A stretch of DNA of 64,000 nucleotides from Odobenus rosmarus divergens (GCF_000321225.1 NW_004450303.1:3097117-3161116); one strand, 5' to 3'. Counted from the stretch's first letter, positions 41,487 through 53,259 are shown. A program made the numbers and translations. Notes: generated from the letters alone by a model not told the origin.

Positions 41487-41674
41487 TTTTTTTAGAAGAT
41501 TTTATTTATTTATTTGAGGGAGAGAATGAGCAGTGGAGGGGGGAGAGAGAGAGAGAGAGAGAAGCGGACTTTCTGCTGAGCTGGGAGCCCGATGCGGGGC
41601 TCGATCCCAGGACCCTGGGATCATGACCTGAGCCGAAGGCAGACGCTTAACTGACTGAGCCACCCACGTGCTCC
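41487..41674 (-). mobile_element. CanSINE, full length
   Basis: Antisense copy. The body contains (GA)n at 41547-41562. Short target copies TTTTCTGAT at 41478-41486 and 41675-41683. Head complement CCACCCACGTGCTCC. Confidence 0.94.
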
Positions 41675-41683
41675 TTTTCTGAT

Positions 41684-42234
41684 ATTTTAGATGAGAAGTC
41701 ACAGGAAGATCCCAAAAGTTGTCCAGTTTGTATGTATATGAACCCATGTACATAGATGGAGTGAAGAATGAAGAAGTCCGTTTCCTGCAGGGTCCAACAG
41801 AGTCATCATAAAATTCTACTTGACCTTTGCTCTGTACAGGATACTAGCTCTGTGGCTTTCTAGTTGGTCTCTCTCTCTCTCTCTCTCTTTTTTAGTTTTT
41901 AATGTTCTTTAAATAGCCAGGCCATATTTTGGAATGTTCAAAAGCCATGTAGATAATAGTTTTGTTTTGTTTGTTTCCACAATTGAGGATGGAATTTGCA
42001 TGCCTTTAAGATCACTTAAAGGGGTTTCATTGGGTTACTGGGACATTCAAAGTTAAAATATAGTGCTGGCACCGTGCCGTACACTGTTCCTCTGGAGTTA
42101 CATGCCAGGCCACTGAAATTCTACCTTCCTATTCCCAGGGTTCCATGAAACCGACAGCGCTCGCTTCTGCAGCACAGCACCAGAGACAATGATTAATATT
42201 CTGTGATTAACATGCCGCTGGTCTGAGAGGAAGG
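41684..42234. other. Unassigned sequence
   Basis: A (CT)n run at 41870-41888. The 42060-42230 part is GC-balanced and repeat-free, with GATTAATATTCTGTGATTAAC (two TAAT-type sites) at about 42189-42209. Confidence 0.45.
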
Positions 42235-42375
42235 GGGACAGAGTTCAGTCCCATTTCTGCCTGCAACTAATTTTGCAGCTTGAAACTCCTCATTTAAATT
42301 TTATTGGCTTCAGTTTTTAAAAATTACCAACCAATGTAGTTTGACTAGATGACCTTGACGACTCCAAAGCATGAT
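42235..42375 (-). mobile_element. MIR element
   Basis: GTTCAGTCCCATTTCTGCC, GGCTTCAGTTTTTAAAAATTA and TTTGACTAGATGACCTTGACG, ending GCATGATGCTCT, follow the antisense MIR variant that ends 'ggactagatgatctctaaggtc ... attct'. Confidence 0.6.
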
Positions 42376-42394
42376 GCTCTTGTTTTAACTTATT

Positions 42395-42577
42395 TTTTAA
42401 AAGATTTATTTATTTGTCAGAGAGACAGAAGGAGAGAGAGAGAGAGAGCGGCAGGCAGATGGAGAAGCAGGCTCTGGGCTGAGCAGGGAGCCTGATGTGG
42501 GGCTCGATCCCAGGACTCTGGGATCATGACCTGAGCTGAAGGCAGACGCTTAACAACTGAGCCACCCAGGTGTCCCT
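42395..42577 (-). mobile_element. CanSINE, full length
   Basis: Antisense copy with a short T-tail. Target copies GTTTTAACTTATT (42382-42394) and ATTTTAATTTATT (42578-42590). Body variants GCGGCAGGCAGATGG and CTCTGGGCTGAGC. Confidence 0.94.
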
Positions 42578-42590
42578 ATTTTAATTTATT

Positions 42591-43583
42591 GAGGATTGCC
42601 TCTTTCCCTACTGAATTGACTCCAAATGCCTAGATTTTTTTCTACAAGTAATATGTTACTTGCCTATCTGAAATTGGGTGGAATTTGTTTTGCTTTTCAC
42701 ACAATTAAACTCTTGCAATGAATAACGTGATTAAAATATTGTAGCGAAATATTGTCCATTACATTTAAAAGAGAAGTCATCAGTTCTAGGTGCCAGCTAA
42801 TAATGATATGGAACACGAAAGCAATAATCATAAGATAATCCATACAAAAAATAAATAAAATAAGCCATATAAGATAACTAGTTGTGTATACATAAAGTAA
42901 GAACATCCTATTGGTCAACATGTGGAGGAGGAGGGAAAAAAATCTCAGAGGCATTTTATTAAAAAATCAAACCCAAACCAATCTTCTTTCATCCAGCAGA
43001 ACAACTTCTCAAGCATCCATCTTCTTCCATGTCACCATGTTTCAGGGTCAAACTAGTAGTATTTGTTAACTATTAAAGACAAAACATTTGTCAGTTCAAC
43101 CCTCTTGAGACTTTGAGAGTAAGGAAAAAAGGAGAAGGCTGAAAAGAGAAGAGGCAGAAATAACCCATAGAGAACAGAAGGGATCAAAGAAAATTAGAAG
43201 GAAAGAAGGGAGAAAAACGTGTTTAAATTTCAAGTTGATGAAAATATTCTAAGACCACTGCACATTTTTATTTTGTTTTTTTGAAAAAGAATCTTTGACC
43301 TCATGAAACACTTTGTGAAATTGTTTCATTCTTCCTGACCCAACCGAAGAACAGTGAGTTCAAGATTGACTACAAATAACCCAAATAAGAAAGTTCTACT
43401 TGATACTTACTTTGACAGGACACACTTCATCTCAAAGATATATACATTTTTTTGATGGTAAGTTTGGACAGCCTGTTGTCTTTTCACATAGTTCACTGGT
43501 GAGCCGCCGGATATTGAAGATAATTTCTGCATTTTTATAGCTTGAAGACTGAATCAGAAAAAGTCACATTAATAGTTTAGTTT
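42591..43583. other. Unassigned sequence
   Basis: No repeat family recognised. Purine-rich part at about 43100-43230. The 85-codon minus frame at 42697-42954 is AT-driven and was not called. Confidence 0.5.
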
Positions 43584-43596
43584 TGAAAGGTAACAT

Positions 43597-43788
43597 TTTT
43601 TTTAAAGATTTTATTTATTTATTTGACAGAGACACACAGAGAGAGGGAACGCAAGCAGGGGGAGTGGGAGAGGGAGAAGCAGGCTTCCCGCTGAGCAGGG
43701 AGCCCGATGCCGGGCTCTATCCCAGAGCTCTGGGATCATGACCTGAGCCGAAGACAGACGCTCAACGACTGAGCCACCCAGGTGCCCC
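43597..43788 (-). mobile_element. CanSINE, full length
   Basis: Perfect 13-bp duplication TGAAAGGTAACAT (43584-43596 and 43789-43801). Young body with GGGGGAGTGGGAGAGGG. Confidence 0.97.
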
Positions 43789-43801
43789 TGAAAGGTAACA
43801 T

Positions 43802-44614
43802 GTTTTAAACCAAACCACCCAGAGGCTGATTCATTATATCTAACCAAATTCTATATATAGATAAATCTTTTTACTCCTTCTTTATATAAATACTTACTTT
43901 AGGCAAGTGGCGCTTAGCCATTTCACATTCAAAACATTGCCTCTCTGCCCAAAACCCCAAACAATTTGCTCCTTTTTGATGAAATGGTTGTGCTTTTATT
44001 AATATTTATTAGGTCACTTTGATAATTCGCTGTGAGGATATGAAATATTGTTAGTGTGCCCTCACTTGCCAATCAAAACAAGTGTGAATGAATAGAATCA
44101 GCATTTTGTTTTGGAAAGAAAGACTGATTCAAGATCTAATGCAGGACTCGCCAACAATGAATAGAATACGTCACCAATCCGTGCCTTCATACCCTTGTCT
44201 AAAATGAGCGCAGTGGACACAATTTAGCTTTTCCATCTCTAAAATTTTGTGATTAGAGTAAAATCCAGAGAGAAATGAGATAATGCTTGTGATGAATTAT
44301 TGCAAGGAAATTCTCCTGTCCAGAATCTCAAGTACCGTGAGGATGGAGCTATCCATGACTATCAGCTGACTGATAGCACATTATTGCCATGTGAGGTAAG
44401 CAAAAGACTACCAACTTATTTCACTTCTTGGAACTAGCATTTGCAGTAGTTGTCAAGGCCAAAGAATCAAAGAAATCATGGTCCCTGTTCCTAAGGAAGT
44501 GTAGAGATGTTTGCAGATGAATATGTAGACTGAATTCAACTACTATGTAGGAGTAAATAAAAAGTAGGTATTCAAACAAAAGGATTCAGAGATTTAAACT
44601 ATTTGCTGATTGTA
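43802..44614. other. Mostly unassigned; possible MIR and L2 traces
   Basis: CTTTTCCATCTCTAAAATTTTG at about 44230 resembles a MIR core, and AATCATGGTCCCTGTTCCTAAG at about 44475 resembles antisense L2 ('acatggtccctgccctcaagg'). Both are too diverged for a firm call. Confidence 0.35.
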
Positions 44615-45110
44615 TTAGTTTCTTATTGCTGTTGTAACAAATTGCCACAAACACGGTGGTTTATAACATCGCCAATTTATTATCTTATCGTTCCAAAGAT
44701 TGGAGTCAAAATGGGTCTGTAAAATCAGTGGGTTGGTAGGGCTGTGTTTCTTTTCTGGAGACTTTACGAGAGACTTCATTTTCTTGCCCTTTCCACCTGC
44801 ATTCCTTGGCTCGTGGTCCTCTTCCACCTTCAAAGCCAGCAATAGCCAGTGGAGTTTGTCTTGTATTGTATGACTCCAACACTCAAATTCTGACCCCCTC
44901 ATCCACTCATAAGGACCATTATGATCACCTTGGGCCTGCCCAGATAATGTGGAATAGTCTCCCATCTCAAAGTCAACCTATTAGCAATCTTAATTCCATC
45001 TTCAAGTTTAATTACCCCTTGCCATGTAAATAATATATCACAGGATCTGGGGATTAGTATATAGACATCTTTGGATTAGTATATGGACATTATTCTGCCT
45101 ATTGCACTGA
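44615..45110 (-). mobile_element. MLT1-type (ERVL-MaLR) solo LTR
   Basis: Antisense LTR from TGTATTAGTTTCTTATTGCTG through TAACAAATTGCCACAAACAC, GCATTCCTTGGCTCGTGGTC, AAGGACCATTATGATCACC, TGGGCCTGCCCAGATAATG and GCCATGTAAATAATATATCAC to ATTATTCTGCCTATTGCA. No internal MaLR sequence flanks it, so it is a solo LTR. An open frame across it has no bearing on a host gene. Confidence 0.88.
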
Positions 45111-46465
45111 TAGAATGATAAGTATTGGCTTTCTATTTAGCTCTGATGAGCAATTCCAGTTAATCTTACTCATGCTACGCTTAAGAACATGCATTCTGTT
45201 CCATAACTGTGAAGTTCTTCACAAGTCTTATATGAGTCTTCGAGTTCATTCAGGACACAGAGGAGGACTGGGTTAGAACATCTCTGGCTTTGTTCCTATG
45301 GGAGCTGTGAACACGTACTCCTTTGCCCATGCTTAATCTTGGTTCATTCTGATCATGTGTTGTTTCAGTTTATATATCTCGAAGGAAATGATGTTTTATT
45401 AGTACCATCTCTTTCTTATAGACCATGAATCATCAATTGGCTCCCAGGACCCTAAGGACTTAGATACTTTAATATTAATTCATAGGTCTTTCATGGTATC
45501 ATTACAAAGAACACTGAAATGTCTTTTTTTTTTTAAACCAAGACAGAGCTGCATTTAAAACTCATTAATGCCCTTCAATATTGAATATTATTCTCACTTC
45601 CAAATATGATGATGTGGAGAAATGATAAGTAATTATTCTGTATTGCTATAGGAAGGTGACTCAACTCCTTATCAGAAAATTTCTAAATTATTCTTCCAGA
45701 TTCTTACTTTCAAAATTAAACCCAATATTTTAGAGCTAATAGGAACTGAGGTTAAAGAATATAGTCATAGTAGGCGTTGCAGGCCTTACCATATCATCCT
45801 AAAGAAAGAAAATAAAATTGAATTGTTAGGGTGCTGGATATGAGATTACTCAGTTTTTTTTCAAATAAGAAAAGAACATGGTCTCTAGATGTTTCCTTTA
45901 GCCATGACAACGCTGCAACCAGAAGCCAAGAATGCTGATTCCTTGATTCTTTTATAGCTTTTTTAAGGTAGGTCTGCAGAGTAGCTTCCACCCTAAAGCC
46001 TTATGATTGAAGACATATAGTAGAAACCCATCTAAATGTTTCTTTTGAAAATAACATTTCATACCTTTTAAATTGTAAACATATCAAAACAATTAAAGAA
46101 TTTAAACAATTAAAATCATCCACAACTTCCTTGCCAGTTTATGGTTACAGTTTTTGTTATATTTCTCTCTATTTGGTAATGATCTCTTTTTGGATGATAT
46201 GAAAGCAATCAGCATTTCTTAGCAACCTGGTTTTTTGTTTCCATCCTTCATAATTCAACCAGCCCTATTTTACCAATTTACTTACAAATCTTATATGTAG
46301 TTCTGCAGAGTCTAAAAGAAAAATAAGCCAAAAAAAACAATAACAAAGTAAAAAAATAATAACATAATAAATCAAATTTGCCCTTATGGAAGTTCAGAAA
46401 TAGAATTTATGCAGGCATCATCTCTCCGCTATTCGTACCTTTAGGTTTACTAAATGGCCTTGTTA
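45111..46465. other. Unassigned AT-rich sequence
   Basis: No repeat family or gene recognised over 1.35 kb. Poly-A/AATAA-rich stretch at about 46315-46375 precedes the microsatellite. Confidence 0.5.
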
Positions 46466-46518
46466 GGAAGGAAGGAAGGAAGGAAGGAAGGAAGGAAGGA
46501 AGGAAGAAAGAAAGAAAA

Positions 46519-46574
<56 letters not shown>

Positions 46575-46640
46575 AAAAGAAAGAAAGAAAGAAAAAGAAG
46601 GAAGAAAGAAAGGAAGAAAGGAAGGAAGAAGGAAAAGAAG
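46466..46640. repeat. Compound (GGAA)n(GAAA)n microsatellite
   Basis: About 175 bases that are almost pure purine on the plus strand: GGAA units at 46467-46503, then GAAA units, then mixed AAGG/AAGAA units. The Lys/Glu-rich open frames here on the plus strand and the Phe/Ser/Leu-rich frames on the minus strand are repeat artefacts. Confidence 0.97.
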
Positions 46641-46913
46641 AACGTTTGAATACTTCGGGCAAACATTCTGTCAACTCTGGGAAAACAAAGAGATATAGAA
46701 CATGGGCACAAGTTCTTCAAAAAACTTATAGTATAACTGCATAGCAACTCATATACTTCCAGAAATGATTTTGATACAAGGAAGCAAATAATTAAGGACA
46801 AAATGAGGGCTACATACAAAACTGCCAAAGGAATTTAGGAGAGCTCCTTTTGGTTTACAGTAAAGAGGCACTTGGGAATGTTTTCATGAAGGAGATTAAG
46901 ATTTGAATTGTTC

Positions 46914-47127
46914 GGGGGCGCCTGGGTGGCTCAGTCGTTAGGCGTCTGCCTTCGGCTCAGGTCATGATCCCAGGGTCCTGGGATCGAGCCTCGCATCGGG
47001 CTCCCCGCTCCGCGGGAAGCCTGCTTCTCCTTCTCCCACTCCCCCTACTTGTGTTCCCTCTCTCGCTGTGTCTCTCTCTGTCAAATAAATAAATAAAATC
47101 TTAAAAAAAAAATAAAAATAAATAAAA
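46914..47127 (+). mobile_element. CanSINE, full length, young
   Basis: Perfect 16-bp duplication AAGATTTGAATTGTTC (46898-46913 and 47128-47143). The head GGGGCGCCTGGGTGGCTCAG and body are close to consensus. The A-tail has grown to AATAAAAATAAATAAAA. Confidence 0.97.
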
Positions 47128-47143
47128 AAGATTTGAATTGTTC

Positions 47144-47629
47144 CTTCAGAGAAAATGAGGGCTTTGGTCATTCACCTTCCCTCCTTCATTTAATAAATAT
47201 TTATTGGTTACTTACTGGAAATATTGCAGAGTGTGTATTTTGGTCTATGTTTGAAGACTGGTGAGAATGACTAATTAGACCCACTTGAGATTGGCTTTAC
47301 TGCAAGTTGCTACCCTATCAGCAGACAAATGCTAGCATGAGACCACACATAGAAGTGAGGCATTGAGGCTTTCTTATATCTTAGTTCCCCCAGAGAGATG
47401 CCTCTCATTTTCAGCATTCAGGGAAAAAGAAATCCAAGGCAGATGAGCACTTTTTTTGCAATGTTATGGGTCATATGGAGCCACACGAGCATTCCAGGGT
47501 CTATCCCATCACAGCATGAGGAAATCAGTGCTATGACCCAGTTATGTTTTTCCATGTGTTATTTCCTTCTGCTTTGGGCCCATACAAGGTTTCAAGGCAG
47601 AGGGTCTGGTCATTATCCAACACACTATT
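47144..47629. other. Unassigned sequence
   Basis: AATAAATATTTATTGG at 47191-47206 may be L2/MIR-derived. The rest is not recognised. Confidence 0.4.
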
Positions 47630-48055
47630 AATGCTTAGCACTGTGTAAGGGGCCACAAGACAGAGAAGGTCTCTGCCCTTATAGAGTATACATTCTGAAG
47701 GAGGTTAAATAAAATAGACAGTGAGAAGGAACATGGAGAAGAAAGGTTGGTATATACAATGATGTGGAAGTGTAATTTGTTCATGAGATAAGAAGGAGTA
47801 TCCAATGAGTATATTTGGAACAGAGAATAAATGTACAGGAATGACAGAGGATAGGTTGTTTCAAATGAGTAAGAGAAATAAAATGAAGACTCTTATTTCC
47901 CAGAATAAAATAGTTGCATTTGAATGTTATACTAAAAATAATGAGGAACTGTTAAAGTCCGTTGCAAAGATGGTGGTGATTTTTTTGAGAAGGTTAAACT
48001 AGCAATAGTGTGCAGTGGATTTAGAGGATCAGAGACCAATGTGGGAAATATGACT
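47630..48055 (-). mobile_element. L2 3' region
   Basis: Antisense L2: TGCTTAGCACTGTGTAAGGG, AAGGTCTCTGCCCTTATAGAG, AGTATACATTCTGAAGGAGG, then GATGGTGGTGATTTTTTTGAG and GTGTGCAGTGGATTTAGAGG ('...gatcactctggctgctgtgtggagaatggattggag'). It may be the 3' part of the same L2 whose reverse transcriptase lies at 48990-49690. Confidence 0.65.
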
Positions 48056-48400
48056 GTGGTAGTTATTTTATGTGTCAACTTGACTAGACCACAGGATGCC
48101 CAGACATTTGGTCAAACATTATTTTGGTATGTCTGTGAGGAGGCTTCTGGATGAGATTAACATTTGAGTTGGCAGACGGACTAAAGAAGGTGCTTTCCCT
48201 AATGTGAGTGGGCCTCATCTAATCAGTTGAAGGTCTGAATAGAAAAAAATAAAAGCTAATTTCCTCCCTGATTGCTTTTAGCAGGGACATTGGTTTTTCC
48301 TGCCTTTATATTCCAACTGAAATATCTACTACTCCTGGGTCTTGAGCGTGCTAGCCCTCAGACTGATGTTTGATGGGACTTTAGAGGCCACGGTGTTACC
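48056..48400 (+). mobile_element. LTR-like ancient repeat, sense copy
   Basis: TTATGTGTCAACTTGACTAG, CCCAGACATTTGGTCAAACA, TTATTTTGGTATGTCTGTGAG, GATGAGATTAACATTTGAG, GTGGGCCTCATCTAATCAG and GGGTCTTGAGCGTGC are in the order of the family also seen antisense at 1755-2150. The last third is missing. It lies inside L2 sequence. Confidence 0.6.
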
Positions 48401-48559
48401 ATTTCTTATTTGAGAGATAGTGGAAGATATGATTCAGAGAAGATAATGATTTTACAAGTGCTACAATGTGTTAGTTATAGAAGTGGGGCAAGAAAATAAT
48501 TCCTTTCACTCAGATTATTACTTTTGACCAGTCACATGGGAGGCACTAGGAATACTGAG

Positions 48560-48680
48560 TTCTCATCCCTGATTTTCTGGTGACAATGGGTTTTGCCTTT
48601 TCACCTCAGATGGGAATGCCCATCAAGGTAACCCCCAACATCCCTTCCAGCTCTGATATTCTAGTATTCTCTGATGCACG
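48560..48680 (-). mobile_element. MIR fragment
   Basis: TTGCCTTTTCACCTCAGATGG and CCAACATCCCTTCCAGCTC, TGATATTCTAGTATTCT match the antisense MIR variant ending 'cccttccagctctgacattctatgattct'. Confidence 0.6.
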
Positions 48681-48989
48681 CAGGAGAGTAATGTGGGAGA
48701 AGACATAGATCTCTAAACTTTGATGACATTCAAGATCCCTAAGTTTAACACCTCCTCTCTAAGTTTATAAGAACATGCATGTGCCAGGTATTTATCCTAA
48801 AGGGACACCAGATGGCAAACCAGATGGGTTTGAAAGAGTCAGTTCCTGACAGAATGACAGTGCCATTGACCAAGACAGGAAAATCCCAAGGAAAACCTTA
48901 TACAGAAGGAAAACTGACAGAGAACAGGAGGTCAGTTATTAAGCTTCATGGTATATCTTGATTTACGGTGTGGGAGGAAGAGAAGAAAC
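48681..48989. other. Unassigned sequence
   Basis: Nothing recognised; purine-rich from 48780. Confidence 0.4.
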
Positions 48990-49690
48990 CATGAAGGAAA
49001 ACCCACAGAGAAGTGGGTAGTGAAGTAGCAGAATAGGAAAGTCCCCAGGGCTGAAGAAAGAGGAAGGGCTGAAAAGAACTGATTAGAAATGGCAAATGCC
49101 ACAAACATCAAGATGGGGATTGAGAAACGACCACGAGATGTGGCAATAGAATCTTTATATTGAAAGACTAAAAGTACCATGGGCCGAAGTTTAAGGAGTT
49201 AATTATCTATAAGAAAATGGATACAAGAGGGGAGAAAATATTGAGTGTAGGCAGTTCAAAGACATATTTGAGTAAGAAATAAGGTCTGTAGGATCGGGGC
49301 AGTGGAAGTATGTTTGTAGGTATAGGAGAAGAGGAAGAACTCGAAGATTTGGAAAAGAGAATTTATCTGAAGGAATGAGCTTCCCAAAGAGGTGGGAGAG
49401 GAGAAATGCCCCAATACAGGTGGAGAGACTGGTTTTGGCAAGGAGAAAGGCACCTCTTCCTCTGGAAAAGGAGTGGAGGAAGAGTAGGAACCTGAAAATA
49501 CAGAGAAATTTAGAGGTGGAGGTTGATAAACACAGAGATGGCTTGAGGTGGAGGAAAAAGTAGCAGAGGGATGTGACAAAGTATTTATCTTCCCAGTCAG
49601 TGTGGAGGCAAGACCCAGATTGGGTGTGTGGACTGGGAGGCTGAGCATTGAGGGAAATGATCCCAGCAGGTGTTGGAAAGAGAGTCAATT
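48990..49690 (-). mobile_element. L2 reverse-transcriptase region
   Basis: On the minus strand, frames carry L2-like peptide pieces: EEEVPFSLPKPVSPPVLGHF and FSYTYKHTSTAPILQTLFLT, matching the known order of the RT N-terminal part in L2 ('...SKASPSTCALDPIPS... YKHAVISPILKK'). The plus-strand view gives ACAGGTGGAGAGACTGG, AAGGCACCTCTTCCTCTG. Several frame shifts. The 161- and 130-codon minus frames (49688-49203, 49648-49256) are parts of this. Confidence 0.7.
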
Positions 49691-49703
49691 AAAGAATTGT
49701 GAG

Positions 49704-49909
49704 GGGTGTGGGGTGGCTTCATCATTTAAGCGTTTGACTCTTGATTTGGGCTCAGGTCATGATCCCAGGGTCATAAGATGGAGCCCTGCCTCCAGCTTTG
49801 CGCTCAGCACAGAGTCTGATGGGAATCTCTCCCTCCCTCTTCTTCTGCCCCTCCCTCCGCTTGCACTCTCTCTCTCTCAAAATAAATAAATGACATCTTA
49901 AAAAAAAAA
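49704..49909 (+). mobile_element. CanSINE, older subfamily, nested in L2
   Basis: Degraded head (GGGTGTGGGGTGGCTTCATC), GCGTTTGACTCTTGATTTGG in the older style, CAAAATAAATAAATGACATC tail. Perfect 13-bp duplication AAAGAATTGTGAG (49691-49703 and 49910-49922). Confidence 0.95.
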
Positions 49910-49922
49910 AAAGAATTGTGAG

Positions 49923-50329
49923 CTGCTGTGAGGTACAGGTAAATAAAATGCAAATGTTTCGGTGGTTCTCACATGCATGATTTTATGCCTTTTATTTTAA
50001 TGTTGGGGGACTAAGAGTAGAATTGTACAAAGTAGATTTCCCAGGGCTGGGGATGGACAGAACTGAAAATTAAGGGATAGAAGGTGCCTGGGACTCTAAT
50101 TAAGGCAGCTTAAAGTTGCTGCTTGGTATTTCAGGCTGAATGGTTAGGCAATGAAGTCATAAAGGTACCCGGTGAACTAGATACAGGAGAGGGATTAAGG
50201 GACTGGCCAACTTGCTGGAGGGAAGAACAAGATCAGCAATATGAGAAAGTGGGAAGTGCTAGCTCAGAAAGTCATGGTTAGAGAGGGAAATACTCAAGTG
50301 AAAAGCAGAAGCAGAGAGAACAGTGTATG
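49923..50329. other. Unassigned, possibly degraded L2
   Basis: Purine-rich, continuing the style of the L2 to its left, but no landmark could be fixed. ATGCAAAT is at 49949-49956. Confidence 0.35.
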
Positions 50330-50640
50330 TGAATAACAGATCCCTGTTCTTGGAGAGCTCACATATTGTGGGGGAGGCCATCAATAAGTCATAACCATAG
50401 TAAATTAGTAAATTCCTTGGTATCTTGACAAAAGAAGGGAAGAGAGCAGGGTAGGGGAGATGGGGACTGCGGGGGGAAGATAGGATGGGAGATAGTTTGC
50501 ACAGTGGGGTGAGGGTAGTTCTCATTGAGAAGGTGCGATTTGCATGAAGATTGATGGAGGTGAAAGAGTGAGCCATGGAGAGATCCAGGGGGAGGATGTT
50601 CTGGAAAGAGGACACTGCTAAAGCAAGGGTGGGAGCATGC
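50330..50640 (-). mobile_element. L2 3' region
   Basis: Antisense L2 blocks CCCTGTTCTTGGAGAGCTCAC, CATTGAGAAGGTGCGATTTG, GATGGAGGTGAAAGAGTGAG and GGATGTTCTGGAAAGAGGAC, AGCAAGGGTGGG in order. As the 3' part of an L2 lies again to the left (47630), this is a second copy. Confidence 0.65.
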
Positions 50641-50957
50641 AGTGCATGGGGAATAGCAGGGAGGCTGTCCACTGCTTTTTGCTATATTGTGCTGCTGGAC
50701 CTCTGTCTCTTCTGAGCAGTGGAGCTGTGAAGCTCAGTTTTTGTGTCATGGCCGGAGACAGGGATGGCATACGCTCTGCTTCGAATTCCTTCCTTCTGTG
50801 TAGTAGCAGTACCCACTTTGTCATTTTGCTGCATTACTTTTAAAATACGGGAATTTGTTTTATAGGCATTAACTGTACACATTTATGGCTGTGAAGAAAT
50901 TAATTCTGACCCAATCTGATCCTAAGCTAGAGGAATGAGTTCAGAAATGGAGCAAAT
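50641..50957. other. Unassigned sequence
   Basis: Short frames on both strands (50618-50882) have no recognisable features. Confidence 0.45.
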
Positions 50958-50971
50958 GAAACTTCACTTCA

Positions 50972-51168
50972 GGGCGCCTGGGTGTTTTAGTTGGTTAAGC
51001 GTCTGTCTTTGGCTCAGGTCATGATCTCAGGGTCCTGGGATCAAGCCCTGCACTGGGCTCCCTGCTCTGCGGGGAGCTGGCTTCTCCCTCTGTCCCCCTC
51101 CCCCGCTTGTGCTCTCTCTCTCTCTCTCTCCCTCTGACAAATAAATAAAAAAAATCTTAAAAAAAAAA
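50972..51168 (+). mobile_element. CanSINE, full length
   Basis: Head GGGCGCCTGGGTGTTTTAG (CTC to TTT change), (CT)n at 51112-51130. Target copies GAAACTTCACTTCA (50958-50971) and GAAATTCACTTCA (about 51170-51182). Confidence 0.95.
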
Positions 51169-51182
51169 GGAAATTCACTTCA

Positions 51183-52288
51183 TCACTTTGGGACTTAGAT
51201 ATTCAGAAAGATGAATTCCTATTTATATAAAATGTTTCACTAGAATTTTAAGTCTTTGTTGGCTAGTCAAAGTAGCACGTAGGGACCTATGATTAATAGG
51301 GTCATTCAAAAGAACTCGGTAACACAATGTGTTCTTAGGAGCTGATGTGAGAATTCTTCTAAGGCAGAAATCCAGATTTCTTGCTAACATCGCTGGCGTG
51401 ATAAGGTCTTGAAAATTCATAGGTTTTAGCCAGGACTTTTGGCTGTGAGGCTATGACTTTGAGGGTTTCAGTCAAGATTGTTTATTTCTTCAGCAGTCAG
51501 GGTGACCCTAGCTTGGATCTTGGTTATACAAGAATATGGGTGGAGTTAAAGGCATAAAGGATATTGTGAACACTGGCTTCTTATTAGTTACAAGATCGCA
51601 CACATTCTTTTAAGCATTGTGACATATTCAAACCTGGAATGGAATTATTCCTAAAGCACAAGAACTCCTTGGTGTTTCCTGGGTATCTATAATCATAGAA
51701 CAAAAAAAGATCAACACAGATCACAGCAAGATTTTAATCAACAATTAATCCTAGGAACAAGCTGTAAAGTCGCATTCCTTACAGGAAAGCTCCATTTACT
51801 TTACCATTTGAACAAATCAATAATTTGAAATTGTTTGAGGAAATTTATAATAAGAGATAAGGGATAAAGCTCAGATACCAGGGTTCGAGTGGCAATGTCA
51901 TTTGATAAAGCTCCCTGGTATTTCGGTGGTGGTTTACATCTTTGTTTCTTGGAGCTCAAATGAGAATGTTGAATTTATCAAAACAAGGTGATCTTTGCAA
52001 GATGTTCTTTAAACAACATAAAGACCACATTGTCTTCGATGAGCTCCTGCTCAAACATAATTAGGAAGCGACACTTGGATTTTCCAAGCAATAGTGCTGG
52101 TGAAGCTAGAGTCTGATAATTTCTACTAACTGGTCACTCTGCCAGGGGGTTATAGAGAATGGTCAGCATGTTGAGGTAATAAAAGTGCTCTCAACTCCTG
52201 CAGGAGAGTCTGTAGTTCTCACTCATCAGCTATCTCAATTAGAATGACAGCTTGAAAGACTGATGTGTTTGTTGCCTCCTTATGAATT
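51183..52288. other. Unassigned sequence
   Basis: No repeat family or gene recognised over 1.1 kb, one of the longest repeat-free blocks. Confidence 0.5.
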
Positions 52289-52305
52289 AGAAGAGAAGTG
52301 GAGGA

Positions 52306-52541
52306 GGAGGGGCCCTGTGTGGCTCAGTCAGTTCACCCCCCCAACTGCTGGTTTCAGCTCAGGTCATGATCTCAGGGTCCTGAGATTGAGCCCCCGTGGG
52401 GCTCTGTGCTCAGCACCGAGTCTACTTGAAATTCTTTCTCTCCCTTCCCTTCTGCCCCTCTCCCCTGCTCATGCACACATGTGCTTGCTCTCTCTCTTTC
52501 TCTCAAATAAATAAATAAATAAAATCTGTAAAGGAAGATAA
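52306..52541 (+). mobile_element. CanSINE, older subfamily
   Basis: Head GGGGCCCTGTGTGGCTCAG, CAACTGCTGGTTTCAGC in the older style, tail AAATAAATAAATAAATAAAA. Target copies AGAAGAGAAGTGGAGGA (52289-52305) and AGAAGAGAAGTAGAAGA (52542-52558). Confidence 0.95.
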
Positions 52542-52558
52542 AGAAGAGAAGTAGAAGA

Positions 52559-53242
52559 AGAGAGAAAAGGGGGAAAACAACCTCATTAGAGGGAGAAAAC
52601 AAAAACCAAACCAACTGCCACCATGGATGCTGACAATATTCAGGAGAGAAAATTTTCCAACAGACACAAAATAAATGGAAAAGAGACATCACCAACCATT
52701 AAATTAGAGTAGAAGGAATCCATTCATAACTTCACCTCTGTCTACAAATTAGATTGTGGTGATGGTGCTGCTGAGCAGAGGGACAGTAGAGAGGCCAGGG
52801 GGAACATTCGTCCATTCCTTTATCTAGAGGATTTCAGGGGACAAATGGGAAAGATTCTATGTAAGTGAACTTAAACTTCCAAGGAGGCCCAAAGAGTATG
52901 TCTAGAGTGCTTTAATTAGAAATGGGCTCTGATGTTGGGAATGAATTTCCTAGTGAAATACCATCTTTAAATGATCTGGTCAGTTAGTCATCTGTAGCTA
53001 CACCCAAGCAGCAACTTTGGGCCACCACACTTGTTAAAAGGGTTGTGCAATCCTAGGTTTGCCTTAAGTGAATATTGAAGACAAAGACAGTTAATCTTCC
53101 AAATTTTCGAGTGTTTTCACCCATACTATAATTCTGGGTTATGGGAGTGACTTTAGTCATACCACATAGCCAGGAAGAAAATGTGCATCAGGAAAATACT
53201 TTTGGGGGGGATTCAATGACCTCAACATTGTTTAAGTTAATT
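52559..53242. other. Unassigned sequence
   Basis: Nothing recognised. Purine-rich at its left edge. Confidence 0.45.
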
Positions 53243-53259
53243 AGAAATTGGCCATTTGT

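Noticed and set aside
46378..46828. Open frames of 74-121 codons on both strands
   Set aside because: They are translations of the GGAA/GAAA microsatellite.
49548..49889. 113-codon plus frame
   Set aside because: It joins antisense L2 sequence to a CanSINE.
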